A stretch of DNA of 64,000 bases from Siphlonurus alternatus (Eukaryota > Arthropoda > Insecta > Ephemeroptera > Siphlonuridae). Below the pieces are notes generated by a model. That model was not told where the DNA came from. It saw only the letters and a program-made list of their open reading frames with translations, and made no database searches. The stretch covers positions 11,832,387 to 11,896,386 of the forward strand of contig OX463786.1 of NCBI GenBank assembly GCA_949825025.1, read 5' to 3'. This document shows, piece by piece, positions 36,830-49,900 of the stretch (positions are counted from its first letter, which is position 1; every line of letters starts with the position of its first letter). The translations under genes and the position numbers were made by a program.

Positions 36830-39593
36830 TATGTAGTAAAATTTTGGGAGGTAATTTGCTTTAATTTCTTATGAATCTACATCTCTTTTTTTCTCTTCAA
36901 GCTGTACGTTTAGTAAATCAGGCTCAAATTATCCAAATCCACATAAGTGTGCATGATTTAAGTACATATTAATTGTTCTTTTTTTTTTTTTGCTGGCAAC
37001 ACATCTATGTGTGATAAATGAATTTATAATACAATAAGAAGCTAATATTTTAGTTGGCTTAATTAATACTTGAAATTAAAATTTTAAGTTAAATAATGAA
37101 ATAATTGAAGGCTGAGAAATATGAAATAATATTGGAGATTTACACATACTTTCCTATTTTAAAATACCTAATTTTGAATATCTATCAATAGTAAATAGTG
37201 AGGAACTGTCAAAATCATTACCATATTTTTTTAGTCAATTTAAAATCTGCAAGCTATAAATAAAACATTTTAATAATTTATTTGTAATTATAAGAACAAT
37301 GTTTTTAATAAAACAAATTGTAATTTGGGAAAAAAATGAGTTTTTATTTTAAATTTTATGTTTTTTGTACTTCCTAATCAAAATATTTATATCGTTAATA
37401 TTATATATATTTTTATTGGAGCATAATTGTTACACGTTTTCACTATAAAAATGATTCGTTCCGGTAGACCACCGTTGTAATTGCAAAGGCGATACTTATT
37501 AAATATTATTATTTGAGGAATCTGTATTGAAATCGTTGGAGTTATTAATGCAAATTATTTTGTCATAGCATTCTAACAGAGATAATTATGCAACAAATAT
37601 AAACGTTTTATAAAATCTGTTTTTTCTTACACGTCATATAACAAATGATATCTAGAAATCTTCATATACTACAGTTTTGTTCGTGAGAAATATTGCTGTT
37701 CTTCAAACGTTGCGTGTTAGTATGTTAAGCTAAACATGACTGCTAATTATATACAAAACAGTTACTAGATGATAATATTTACAAATTAACATGTTAAAAA
37801 TTAAACTTAAAAAGTCATGAACTCAAGTTAAAATAAATAATAATAAAAAAACTCCTTGTATATTGTTTGTATAAACAATGTAACTATAACAAAACAACAA
37901 TGATGCTCTAGAAAATGTTTCCTGTTAGTCTAATTGTTGTCTGTTTACAAAATAATAATAATAATATGTCCTTTCATCCTTTATAACATGTATCAAATAG
38001 AAAGTAGGTTTTGGCTTAAGTACAATTTATTTTAATATAAAAAAAGAAACAAATGCCAAATCGATCAATTTCTAAAATGGAGAAGATTTGTCATGAATTA
38101 TTTAAATTATAAGGAAGTAGTTGGTATAATTTTATATCGTGCTTGTAAGAGAGAAGATGATTGTTAATTCGAAAGTTTACAATTGTCAGTGATTGAATGG
38201 AAATTAAAACATTTATTATTTTATTAAAAAAGGTATTTAGATGGTACTTTGGTCATAATGTAATGATTTTTATCCTGAATTAATACAAGTACTGCAACAG
38301 AGAAAATAGAATTTTCTCTCAACTAAAAATGTAGATGAAATATATATGCTAAACAATGTTATAACACATACGTGTTAGCTTAGATTTAGTTTACGGTTTT
38401 TTAGTATTATGTGATCTAACCCAGTAGAAAAATCTAGGATAAAGTACCCATAATTGTTTAAAACAAATTAAAACAATATTATAATAAGCATATAATAATT
38501 GTTAAAAAAAACAACTTGTGATATGCTCTCTGACAGAATTATTTGTTTGCATTATTTGAATTCAATTTTAATTTTTCTTAATATATGATAGACATAGACA
38601 GTCAAACTCCCATCAAACGTTTTTGAAGTTTCCCAAACTTAATTTTAAGACGATACAAGAGTACCTTTAATATTTTAAATTTTTATTGTACAATGTAAGG
38701 AAACGTAAACAGCTGTGATGAAACTCGCTATGTTATCACTCAGGCTACTGATGTCATTAGCATAAAAAAGTGGTTAAATCTGGCTAACATTTCAAATAAA
38801 GTATACCAGTGTTATACAGCTTGCAAGTGCACGGGATAGTTACTTCATAATAGTTTTGGATTGATAAGGTAAAATTTGTGAACTGTAATTAATTAATAGC
38901 AAAAAATTAATTTATGAATTACTTATTTCATAATTTTAGGAGAATGAGTGTTTTACTTAAAATTCCCTAAATATATCATATAATTATATTTTATTTTTTG
39001 TGCAAATTGTGTTTGGTGGTTTAGGAATTATTTTTTATCACTCTTTCAATTAATTATGTTAATGATTATTACCACCATGTTAAAAATAAAGAAAAAAAAA
39101 ATTGTAGTTTCTGATAAATAGGTACTTTCCTACTCTCCTCTAAGTATTGAAATTTAAGTCTTATCGCACATTTCGGAATGCATCTTTATCGCACATTTCA
39201 GCATGCATTTTATCATATTACATTTTGTGTATTCACATTTTATAACTATATGACGAGTTCTGTATATTCTGCCTTAATTAAAAAAAACTATCATATTAAT
39301 ATATTTATATTGCAAATTTTCATATGACTCATTTTCAAAGTAACCAAAGAATTTAAACACACAATCTTACGATGTATGCCACGCATGTTAATTTAGTTAG
39401 AGTGTTTCTTTGGTAAAGGTACGCGACACGGCGTTATGATCAACATGTATAAAGAAGGCTTGCTGTTATGCCGCCAAACGTAAACAATAGTGCACGTTGA
39501 AGCTTGTTTCTAGTGAAAGAGGTCGTTACAAGTCAAGGTTTTCTCGGGTGGTGCCTCCTCTTCGTTTCTTAGTCATACTGGTGTGGATATCAT
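36830..39593. other. 2.8 kb AT-rich intergenic DNA
   Basis: No gene supported. A CpG-richer patch at 39415-39560, just before a tandem repeat, might be a promoter but shows no core element I can name. Confidence 0.45.
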
Positions 39594-39813
39594 GGTAATT
39601 AGAATCATACAGGTAATACTAGCTAGGTATTAATACTATGAGTTTCTATATCCCTGAATAATTATTTCGGGGTAATTACATATAGACAATAATAGCTACC
39701 TGGTAATATTGCGAGTTTCTATATCCCTGAATATAATTATCTCGGGGTAATTACAATTATACAGGTAATACTAGCTAGGTACTGTGAGTTTCTCTATTTA
39801 TGAATACGCCTCG
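39594..39813. repeat. Tandem repeat, about 75 bp unit, three copies
   Basis: Units start near 39594, 39670 and 39745. Each has GGTAATTA, GGTAATACTAGCTAGGTA (variant in unit 2), GAGTTTCTATATCCCTGAAT and ATTATNTCGG. Units 1 and 3 are the most alike. Confidence 0.85.
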
Positions 39814-40000
39814 AAATAGTACGAACTTCATCCTTGATACATATGCGGGCGTTTTCTAAACAGGCATGGTGAACTTTTTTTTTAAAAAGTCCATATTATA
39901 GACTAGATTTCACAAATTAAAATGCAAACAGGAATGCCAGTCTACTTTATTGCATGGGTATAATTTATTTTCCTATATTACTATGCATTCATATTTTGGT

Positions 40001-40165
40001 TCATTGATAAAAAGTAGAGGTGTTCATCCTGACTGAGGTTTTCCACGGTTCCCTCAGTCTCACCTCAATTAATGCTGAGACGCGTAATAAGCCGTGGCCC
40101 TCATCCTTTCCCTCCCTTATTACCTCGCTTCGAGCTCCAAGCTCATAAGGATTGTAAAACAAACA
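40001..40165 (+). mobile_element. SINE copy, 5' truncated, central body
   Basis: Best preserved copy of the body: GTTCATCCTGACTGAGGTTT, CCACGGTTCCCTCAGTCTCA, AAGCCGTGGCCCTCATCC, TTATTACCTCGCTTCGAGCT. The 5' boundary matches the 2062 copy (TTCATTGATAAAAAGTAGAG), so both lack the 5S-like head. A short A-rich tail follows. Confidence 0.75.
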
Positions 40166-40724
40166 AATGTATTACCTGTCAATCAGAAGCATTTTTTTTT
40201 CTTTCGTATTTTTTTCTTGTATAAAATGCAGCTTCAGTAAGGGTTAATTGCATGTTCACCCAAGTTTTACTTTCTACTGATACCCCACCATTATCACCCC
40301 ACCGTCCAACTAGATGTAAACAAAGGTTATGTAAGAAAAAGGTGCTTCTGATGTATGTAATATTTGAATAATATGAATGCACAATAACATTGATTGCATT
40401 CACTTGGAAAGTTTTTGCTGGAATGACATTCCTGTTCCAATTTCATAAATATTTGCAAGCAGGTCAACACACATAGTGCATACTTCCAAGTATAAAGTTG
40501 ACATTTAAATACAAAATGAAATGTCACTTCAAATGGGAATATCAAATTGATGTAACTTTAATATGTAAGCCATATGACTCTTTTTTTTCTGTTGACTTTA
40601 ATAAAATATTTATTAAAATTCATATAAAACCTGATATTACTTCAAGCAAATCAGCAATTTATAGTTTTTCCTGTGAGTCACCCTAAAGATAGTTCTAAAT
40701 GGCATATATACATATGTATAATAA
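40166..40724. other. Stretch with several overlapping protein-like short frames
   Basis: Minus-strand frames near 40180-40310 (VESKTWVNMQLTLTEAAFYT) and 40400-40510 (MCVDLLANIYEIGTGMSFQQ) look coding-like in composition, but they lie in different frames, with stops and no clear splice signals. Possibly a decayed gene or transposon; not callable as CDS. Confidence 0.25.
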
Positions 40725-40841
40725 GGGGCAATTCACGAAAGTTATATGCAGCTTTCGCAGTAACCGCGGCTAGCGCCAGCCTAATTCAATGACACTAAAC
40801 GTGGTTAGTGAGAAACCTGGTTAACTTTCTTCGTGAATCGA
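40725..40841. mobile_element. MITE family E (GGGCNNATTCACGAA), copy 1
   Basis: Left end GGGGCAATTCACGAAAGTTA, right end TAACTTTCTTCGTGAATCG. Internal ACTAAACGTGGTTAGTGAGA is shared with the copy at 63541. Confidence 0.75.
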
Positions 40842-42297
40842 TATTTATAATTGTGATCAATATATATAAGGTATGATCTGAAGGAATAAAATATATTAAA
40901 ATTAAAATCCATGTATTCAAGATAGCATAGTAAAAACCGATTGATAAGTCACCAAATATGTTTTACTGTTGAGGTGGAGTTCTGTATATTTATTAATATT
41001 TTTATTAGTCATAATATTATGGAGATCAAGATAAATTAAAAATACACAGGTAATATAAAATGTCATTGCTAGCATGACTATAGTCATATTCAACTCGATT
41101 TTCATCGTGTAAGTTCGGGAGTACTTCGGTTCGTGTTTGACCAATGAGGTTCTTCGTTTCAAACTGGCAACCAATAACTAAGGACGTTACAAAAACGATA
41201 AAAACAAAAGTATTTCTCAGACAGTACAAAGGAATTCATTTGTTATTAAACCCAGTGAGTCAAATAAAATAGGATCGTTGAAAAATATTTTTTTAAAAGT
41301 CAACGCGTGGACGCCTAGCCCTGTTTTATAAATTTTATGCAAAATATTGCATGACGAATACGGATTTTCATAGTTATATTATCTGAGAAGGATATTAAGA
41401 AGGGATGGTGAATACAAAATTTTTAACAAATACGTAATTAATAGCAATTAACGTTATCTTTTTGAATTATGAAACAAAAGGAGTCTCAAAATTTGAAAAT
41501 CGAAATATATTGTCTGTTAATTTGGTAAACGAATTTAAACATAGACATTGATAATAGCGTAATATCAACATAAAATCACTGGTAATATAAACCGTGTATA
41601 ATTGAAAAAATCAATATTCTTCTATAGGGAGTTTGCACAAATTATTTACAATAAATAATATTGCATTTAAATAAAAATATACCAATAAATATCAATTTTA
41701 ATACTGTGTGCTCGGGTCTATTACCCAATAAATGAAGTAGTATAATTTATTTGAATTAATGACAATAAATTCACAGAGAATATTTTATTTAAATAATATT
41801 TTAATGAACTAAAACTTTAATTGATTAAAATAACTTTTTATACATTAGGTTACGTAAATATACATATAATTAATACAAGCATTTAAATTATTTATATAAA
41901 TATTTAAATATTAATTTTATTTGTTAATGTTTTAATTTATTAACTTTAAAGTAATATTTTTTTTATTATTAAGTTTGTAATTGTACTTAGGCAGTGGCTA
42001 CACCTATATTTTCATACATCATCACTCCTTTGCATTGCATGGGTATTAGAATTCCGAAAACACACGCAGTTGAGCAGTTAATGCAAACCAAGGTAACACT
42101 TTAGACAAAATTTTATATTACGAAGTCAAATTCTGTAACAAAAAAGAATGTACTAAATCAAGTTCACAAAAACTTCCAAATAATGATTTATTTATTTTAT
42201 GGATAATTAAATTGCAAGTGATCATAAACAAGTATTCTTTAAACAATTCTCATCTGGAAATCAATTATAAATTTCAATTTTGTCCTCAAATCCAAAC
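40842..42297. other. AT-rich intergenic, no gene supported
   Basis: Two overlapping minus-strand frames at 40917-41229 each contain a hydrophobic run. Two inverted CCAAT boxes (ATTGGT at about 41137 and 41168 on the minus strand) lie inside. They cannot both be genes and neither has a recognised domain. Confidence 0.4.
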
Positions 42298-42476
42298 TAC
42301 AGTCTTATTAATTTAATATTCCCTCCGGAAGTGTAAGTTATTCGGTTTTTAATTTAGTTTTAAATTATTGCAGACATTTTCAATGTAGAAGTACCTAGGT
42401 TTGAAATTGCAACAATGAAATACCAGAAATCACACACCTATTTCAAAAGAGTATTATATTAATTTAACTATATAGT
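42298..42476. mobile_element. MITE family F, damaged copy
   Basis: Left end CTACAGTCTTATTAATTTAA, CCCTCCGGAAGTG; interior CAGACATTTTCAATGTAGAA and TTGAAATTGCAACAATGAAA parallel the 3278 copy. The inner CCGGCTACTTCCGG of the right end is lost. Confidence 0.6.
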
Positions 42477-42816
42477 GTATGTATTTTTGTTCATTATTGT
42501 ACTAGTTTTCAATCGACACAAACTTACTTTACTACCATCATGTCAGTATGACCTGTATACACTCGTAACCGCGCTTACTTGTACGCCTACTTGCCCATAT
42601 ATAAGCATGACCAGTAGATACAACATCATAAACGATCCAACCTACAATTGTAACATAGAAATCGAGAGTTCTTTTATTGTACACTGCTTGTTACGTGATG
42701 TAGCTAGATGATTCATTCAGAGAAATATTATGTTCTTTATTGTGGCCATGAATTATTTAATAATGATAATAAATTTACATTGCATTCAGATTGAAAATTA
42801 TTATAATTATATCATT

Positions 42817-42868
<52 letters not shown>

Positions 42869-43498
42869 CTCCCTTTACAACGTTTAAATTCCCTCATGGC
42901 TTCGATTGTAATCAATTTTATCCAATTATTTAATTTACCTGCATGATCAAAAATTATGTTTAATCATCTTTGGAGCTTAGCCATTGATACAATATTTGTA
43001 ACGTATACTATAAATAAATAAATGTATTAGAAAATTCTCATTACTTACGTAAAAAAATTAATTATATATAAGATATCACCATTAAATGGTAATAACGTTT
43101 ATATATTTTGTTCTCAACATCGTTGATATTTTGACATAACGATATGCAGAAAATTATCAAAGTAGATAGTACACTTTGGACAATTTTCCACAGTAATAGA
43201 AGGCAATAACTCTGACAAAGACATAAATGCTATTATTATATAGTACTTCATATGAATATTTACTCTAACGTGAAATAATGAAATAAGTAAATAAAAATAT
43301 ATTGACAAAGGTAGTTCTCATAGCGGTGACTATACACGGTAACACAATAAAGATGGTCCTGCTGTATACTGACACCACGAACTTAACTTCTGCTTTGTTT
43401 GTAGGCATTACCACGCATGCAGTCTATGGAGGCGTGGTGAACCAAAAATATTTTGATATTGATAGACTAGGTGCTATTCTTACCTCACCCAAAATTGC

Positions 43499-43504
<6 letters not shown>
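42477..43504. other. Spacer with microsatellite, no gene seen
   Basis: Includes (TA)n then (GA)n at 42817-42866. No convincing coding exon. Confidence 0.5.
42830..42866. repeat. (GA)n microsatellite
   Basis: About 37 bp of GA directly following a short TA run. Confidence 0.95.

Positions 43505-43556
<52 letters not shown>
43505..43556. repeat. (CT)n microsatellite
   Basis: Twenty-six uninterrupted CT units. The long plus-strand frame crossing it is partly made of this repeat. Confidence 0.97.
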
Positions 43557-43558
<2 letters not shown>

Positions 43559-43719
43559 TGAAGCTGCAGCTCTAGCAAGCGAGGCAGAAGTAAAGTTCAT
43601 GCTGTCGCGAGATAGCAAACTCAAGCCATACCTACAACTTAAATAATTGGGCTAATTTACAAGTGATTTCTTATATGTTTGACCCTATCCTAACCAATCC
43701 GTTACCCTGATGTTGACAG

Positions 43720-43907
43720 GAATGGTGCGAGGCACGGGGCTGGTTGGCCGCGCAGTCGCGAGGTTTGAGCAGCAGAGGGAGATCGGACAAAGGGACGCCG
43801 CCTGTGGAGACAACCTCAACTACAGAAGCCACCACAACGACGCCCCTAGCGGAGGAAACACGTACCAGTCGTTCATCCCGCAACCTCTCCGTACTCATGA
43901 TACCAAG
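43720..43907 (+). CDS. Coiled-coil gene, probable first coding exon
   Basis: Acceptor GATGTTGACAG and donor CCAAG/GTAAAT bound a GC-rich block. The frame starting at ATG 43722 (MVRGTGLVGRAVARFEQQRE) ends in phase 0, matching the phase 0 start of the next exon. A second frame is also open through the exon and gives a Ser/Thr-rich peptide (TTSTTEATTTTPLAEETRTS), but it ends with two spare bases and would not join. I therefore prefer the first frame. Confidence that it is an exon is higher than confidence in the frame. Confidence 0.6.
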
Positions 43908-46900
43908 GTAAATTTCATGTCCCAGGCTCGGACTGGCCATAAGAGTTGGTGAGCGATCGCTCATTAGGCCCCCTCGGCTGGGAGACCCCTACAACGTTAA
44001 AAGTAGGCCCTTGATATGGACCCATACTCCTGTTTGCTCAGTAAGCCTTTTGAGCCCAATCCGACCCTGGGCCGTACATTTGCAAAGGAGCTTGTGGGAG
44101 CGAGTAACTTCATAATAATATATACTATATACTGCCTACTATGATCATATATTATGTTGATTGCATGGCTGTGATGTGAGAACTCTCTTACGCAGTGACT
44201 ATTGAATTAAATTTCTTTTATTTTAAGAAAATAATGAAAATAAAATAATTAATACTCCGTACATCTATAATTAATCCAATAAATCTGGAATAATGGAGAG
44301 TGAAAATATTGTCTCTCTTTATCAAAAATAAAATTTTTATCAAGGAATTAATTTAAGTATACAAATTATACATTTTGTCAGTAACATTCCAAATTTATTT
44401 TTGTGTAGGAAAAATAATTAAAAATAAATATAATGAACCGAGCTTAATGTTTTAATAATATAAAAAGAGTCACACTCAAAGTTTATGGTAACAACTCTAA
44501 TGTTCTAATGATGAATGGTATTTATTTACCATACTGACATATTTCTGTTACTAACTTTAATTCTTCATTAAATATTATCCAAATTGTAATTTATTTGCAT
44601 TTCATCGCGGTTTTAATAATGGTTTATATATAATTCAGTTAAAAAACAGTAAAACATAATTACATAAATTTACAAGCATGGTATCATTACCACACAAAAG
44701 TGCAACACACTGAGTACACTCTTTTTAATTATTGGAATAAATTCATGAACAATGGAGTATTGTCCTCAATTTTTTTTATTGCAGAAATGGATAGAGGGTA
44801 AAAAGTTATGCTACCCTGATTTTTTTCAGATTTTTTAGAGCCCGGGAAGTATTTTTAAAAAATTATTGAAAGTCCTTTTTGTGACGTCACGCGGCGACAA
44901 GTCCTATCTTTTTCTTAAGAAGCGGCGTCTCGTGACGTCACAAAAAGAACTTTCAATAATTTTTTAAAAATAGTTCCCGGGCTCAAAAAAATCTGAAAAA
45001 AATCAGGGTAGCATAACTTTGCACGCTCTATCCATTTCTGCAATAAAAAAAATTGAGGACAATCCTTCATTGTATTCAATTATTTTTATTTATAATTTGT
45101 TTTGAAAATTAAAAAATAAATTATTTATATATTAAAATAATTTAAAAAACATTCACACACATTTTACCGCATTAAATTATAATTATACGTTATTATATTA
45201 AATTTAAAATGTTTTAATATATTTTAGTTGTAAAATTACACTAAAACTATTATGATTTTAAAATAATATATATTAAATTTGCATAATTGATACATGTGAC
45301 TACCTATTGACCGATTTATTGTGAATTAATATATTAAAATTTAAAAGATTTAGGTTATGATTATAAAACTGTAATTACATTCATCATCATCACGTCATAC
45401 TACAGTTAAATTAATATAATATTCACTCCGGATATACCAGGAAATGAGAGATTCCTGTTATTTTTAATCATATTTTAATTTTTGAAATTTTGCAGAGATT
45501 TGTAATAAGAGTATACTGGCTTGTTTGTAAAATTTCAATCCTTAGACATGAATTGAGCATTCATTTCCGGCTACTTTCCGGCGGGAATATGAAAATAATT
45601 TGACTGTAGGTAATCATTTTCGTTATCTAAAACATAACGTGTAAGAGATTACTGTCCGTAGTAACGTAATCAGCGTACTTGATATCAATATAGTAGAATT
45701 TATTTAAATTTACACCAAAAGTAAAGTGTTTCTAGTCTTCCTGTTCATAATTTAACCTTTACAACTTGAAGAGAGGTTGTTTATATTTGTTGTACTAATT
45801 TCTAAATATAAAATCATAATTTTAAGACCGCAATATCAAAGTTTCCGGTGAGGGTATAAAATTAAATCAACAATAGCTTGAAAATTTAATTTACGTTCAA
45901 GTGATTGAAGAAGCATCAGTTACATTTTTTTCTGTAGGTAGTAAGTACTATAGTTTAAGTGAGTGGTGGGTGATTTTAAAGTTTTTTTCCATTGTATTTT
46001 CCATTAAGGAGTTATTATAGTCGTAGAAGTTTCAGTAGCCAGTTTAAAAAATCAGCTCATCACTAGGAGGTCATTGAACTGGCTACTGGACCTTTTAGGA
46101 TAAAAATAATAAAAATTAATTTTCTTAAACTATTCCAACTACAAATTTTAGCAAGTAAGTATTGTATACAGATATAATGATTTTAGATATCGTCTGAAAG
46201 TATACTTGTCTTCAAAATCCTCGAGATTCTGGTATAATTGTAAATTTTACGCAACAAGAATTATCATTGCAACGAAACATCATAGCAAAGAATTAATATA
46301 TATTAATTCTTTGATCATAGAGTATAAGACACAATCACAGGTTTTATATTAACTGCGAGTGCATAGCTTATCATTATTCTTTCTCCTATAATAATCTCAC
46401 TAATTGCTTTTTTATAGCATAAATAATATAGTATCACAGTAAATTCGGATTTTTTTTTTCTATTATATGTTTATTTCTTAAAGCCTAATGCTTTATTTGG
46501 AATTATTATTGATAAAAAAAATATAATGGCATAAATATAGTTGTAATTGAATACTTCAAAATAATATAAATAAAATATACAATACATTTGGTGAAAGTCA
46601 AATTAATTATTTATCGACAAAAGTTAATAAACAAGCTAAAAATTTAGCTAAATAAATATAGCTTCTGAATTATTTGCATTTTGAATTTATTGTTTTTTAT
46701 TATTATTAATTTTTATGTCACATTGATTTATTATATTCTTATTTAAAACTTACTCGATCCCACGCATGTTTTGTCAATTAAATATACAATATGGAAACCA
46801 CACAGTTCGTACTGTTCGTAGTATCTGGTAGCAATCTTACATTAAATAATATATTGTCCAATATAGATGAAATGAAATTTATTTGATAGCTTTCACTAAT

Positions 46901-49900
46901 AATATTACATCAGTATATGTAGTACATTCAATTCATACAAAATTACATCTTAACTATGAATTAATAATCAATTAATGTAAAATTGAAGATTAATACATTA
47001 ATTCTTACATACTAAAATACAGATCAGACCATATTTAGGCTATATGTTATCTTAACATTGCATATTATAGCACATTCTATATTTAAAAACAATTGCAACT
47101 TGCCAGAAATATCATTACTGTACTTACAAATGTGAAATAACAAGTTAAATCACTCCGTTTACATACAAATCTTTTATACATATTCACTAACAATTCTTAT
47201 CATAAATAACATGGGTTCTTGGCATGAAACCATTCATGTAAATTTAGTACTTGTTTACGAAGTTACGTGACGCAAACAGCTGACGAAAATACAACTGTAC
47301 ATTTCGGTGAACGGATCTCAGATAATTATTCCTGATTTTGTTTTTTTGGAGGTTATTGCCAGTAGACTTGCAAATTTTAAGCAAGCTGCATGTGCTCTTG
47401 TAATGGATTATTAAAAGTAGCATTTTTCTTGGCATTTTTCTTGTGAGTATGGAAATTTTTTGTGCCAGGAAGTTGATGAAAAATAACCCTAGCATTATCA
47501 AGAGGGAGACGACCCGCAACTCTTTTAAAGCAGGAAAAAAAAAAGTATAAAATACTGCTCCAAAAAATCTGAAAAAAATTGTAATCCTTGCCAAGGAGTA
47601 ACGTATTTCCTCAAAAAAATAGTTTTGAAAAAACTCCTTTTTTTTTTAACATGTGATTTAAATAGCGGGTGGTTTCGTCTCTCACCTTCCTTGGTATAAC
47701 ATGTGACAGAAAAAAAAAAATGGTGATGCTAGGGTTAAAGAATGTGTAAAAGATAACAAGAACCATGAAGTTTACTTTTTTTTTAATTTTTTTAAATAAC
47801 ATTTCATTTTTGAAATGTGAAAAACAAAAAATATTTTATAAATTTTGTTTTATTTTTATTTATTTAGTATGCTTAATGTCATATTTTACAGTTTGTTTTT
47901 GTTAAATTGTTGAAAATAATAATCTCTAAATATTTTTAATTCAATATTATTAATTTAACTATTTTATAATAAATAGTATCTAACAGCTATAAATGTTAAT
48001 TATTAATAATATTTCATCTCCGACTGTTGTGGTTGTACAATAAATTTAATATTTGATAGTTGATAATACTTTTAACTCCAAAATTATATTATATAATATT
48101 GCTAATAAATTGTGAGGGATTTTAAGCACTTCACTCAATTTCATACACAATAACAATAACAAAGAAAAAGATATAAGCCTCAAATTTTCGAAACGTTTGT
48201 ATTAGGTGCATCCAATTTTTTTTATCCTTGTTGAAAAATATTAATTTTTGGGAAGTGTAAACAAAATGCAGTGAAAATCATTTGTGTTAGATATACATTA
48301 TATAATATATTTATTTTTTTACAAAATTGAAAATAAACTTCATCTTATCTTCTATATCTAATGGATACAAAAACATGCTGATCGCAATATTAAATTTGTA
48401 TTATCAAATCTTTATCTCACCGCTGTGGCAACTCCCTTACACAAATTTAATATTATATAATTTCTTTAATCTTATAGTTGCAGTCACGTCACGATGTGAT
48501 GACGTCACCAGATTTGATGACGTCACAGCAACACCGCGAGTTGGTAGAACTGCGAGAGGCGGAGGCGGCGCTGCGAGCGGAGCTAAGGGAACTGAGGGAA
48601 CACAACGAACTGCTCGAGTTTAGACTGCTGGAAAAGGTAATTAACATTTAGGCGAGATCTTCAAATATACTTCGGGAAAAGTATGAATGAAGGAGTGATT
48701 TTTTTTTATTGAATCCTCTACTTACGTGCCCCAAATTGTTACATTTAACTTTTAAGTACTGTTTACATTTTGGACGTATCTTATCATTTTATTATTGTCA
48801 GACAATTTTCAAGGGGGTCAGAGGTACATAAAGTGTGTGGAAGTCGGTGAAACATGTATTTTGATTGTTAACCCTGACCTCCCGAGGTTTCAACAGTGAC
48901 CCCCCCCCTTCTAAATACTCTGTTGTTTTCTGAATTGTTGCTGCATGATAATATTTCTTATTTCATTTTTTTTTAAACGTACCATAGATAAAGTTTATTT
49001 CTTTTATTAAAACCTGATGGTGATACAAAGCGCTTAAATTTTTAGATAATAATCCACAGGTCTGCATATTGAAGGAAAAAAATTCAATTTACGTAAAACT
49101 AAATTCTGAATTTGACAAAATAAATATTTATAATCATATTAATATAATTAATGTATCTTCAGTTAAAATATATTTATTTGACTATTATAGAATAAAATAA
49201 ATTTGAAATAAAACCAGCAAATATAAAATATTACGAATGTGTACACTTCAATGACAAGCTTTAACTTAAAAATGCCGCAGCGCCGCATTCTGACATCGCT
49301 CCATAAGGTTTGTTAGGAGAAAAATCTTATTTATTTTTTCATTCAAATTCTATGCTGCACAAAATCTCGAATATTTTTTATGTCGTGTAAAGTGATCTTT
49401 CCCGTGGCTCATATGAATTATTAATCTTGCCCTTCATAAGAACCACTGAAAAAAATTAAAAACGAGATACCGCTGGGTTAAAGGATAGGAAGCTTAATAG
49501 AACATGTCGTCACGCGCAGTTCGCGCGCTAGATTTTCATTGGCTGAGAGAATTGTGTCGTCAATGTTAAAGCTTCTCATTGTTAATTAATTTTACTTACA
49601 TTTCTAAATTGTTTATTTTATTTCCAGAGCGCATGTGGAGACGAAAGTGATGACGTCAGCGACTCTGGAGTGAGCGAAGAACTTCGAGAATTGGACCCTC
49701 AAAATCGAATGGAAATGATGGAGAGCCAACATAGAGATCGAATTGAAATGGACCCACAACATAGGGATCGAATCGAACGTCTTCTTTCTTTATCAGAACC
49801 AGTACTTGTCTCTCACAAATTATCTGAAGAAGGTTTATTATCACCATTATCAATGCACGAAAGTGGAATATTTGATACATTAATTATCGAAACAGAATCA

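Larger units (their letters stand above)
43908..48483 (+). other. Intron 1 of coiled-coil gene (4.6 kb)
   Basis: Carries MITE D (44749), MITE F (45400), a perfect hairpin (46033) and an inverted repeat (47482). A 116-codon minus-strand frame here is chance. Confidence 0.55.

Noticed and set aside
40917..41229. Two overlapping minus-strand frames with signal-like hydrophobic runs
   Set aside because: They cannot both be real, and no domain, cysteine pattern or splice evidence favours either.
43302..43646. 114-codon plus-strand frame
   Set aside because: Partly encoded by a CT repeat; the flanks show no splice continuity with the next exon.
47244..47594. 116-codon minus-strand frame, hydrophobic and basic
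   Set aside because: AT-driven composition, overlaps an inverted repeat, no domain or splice support.
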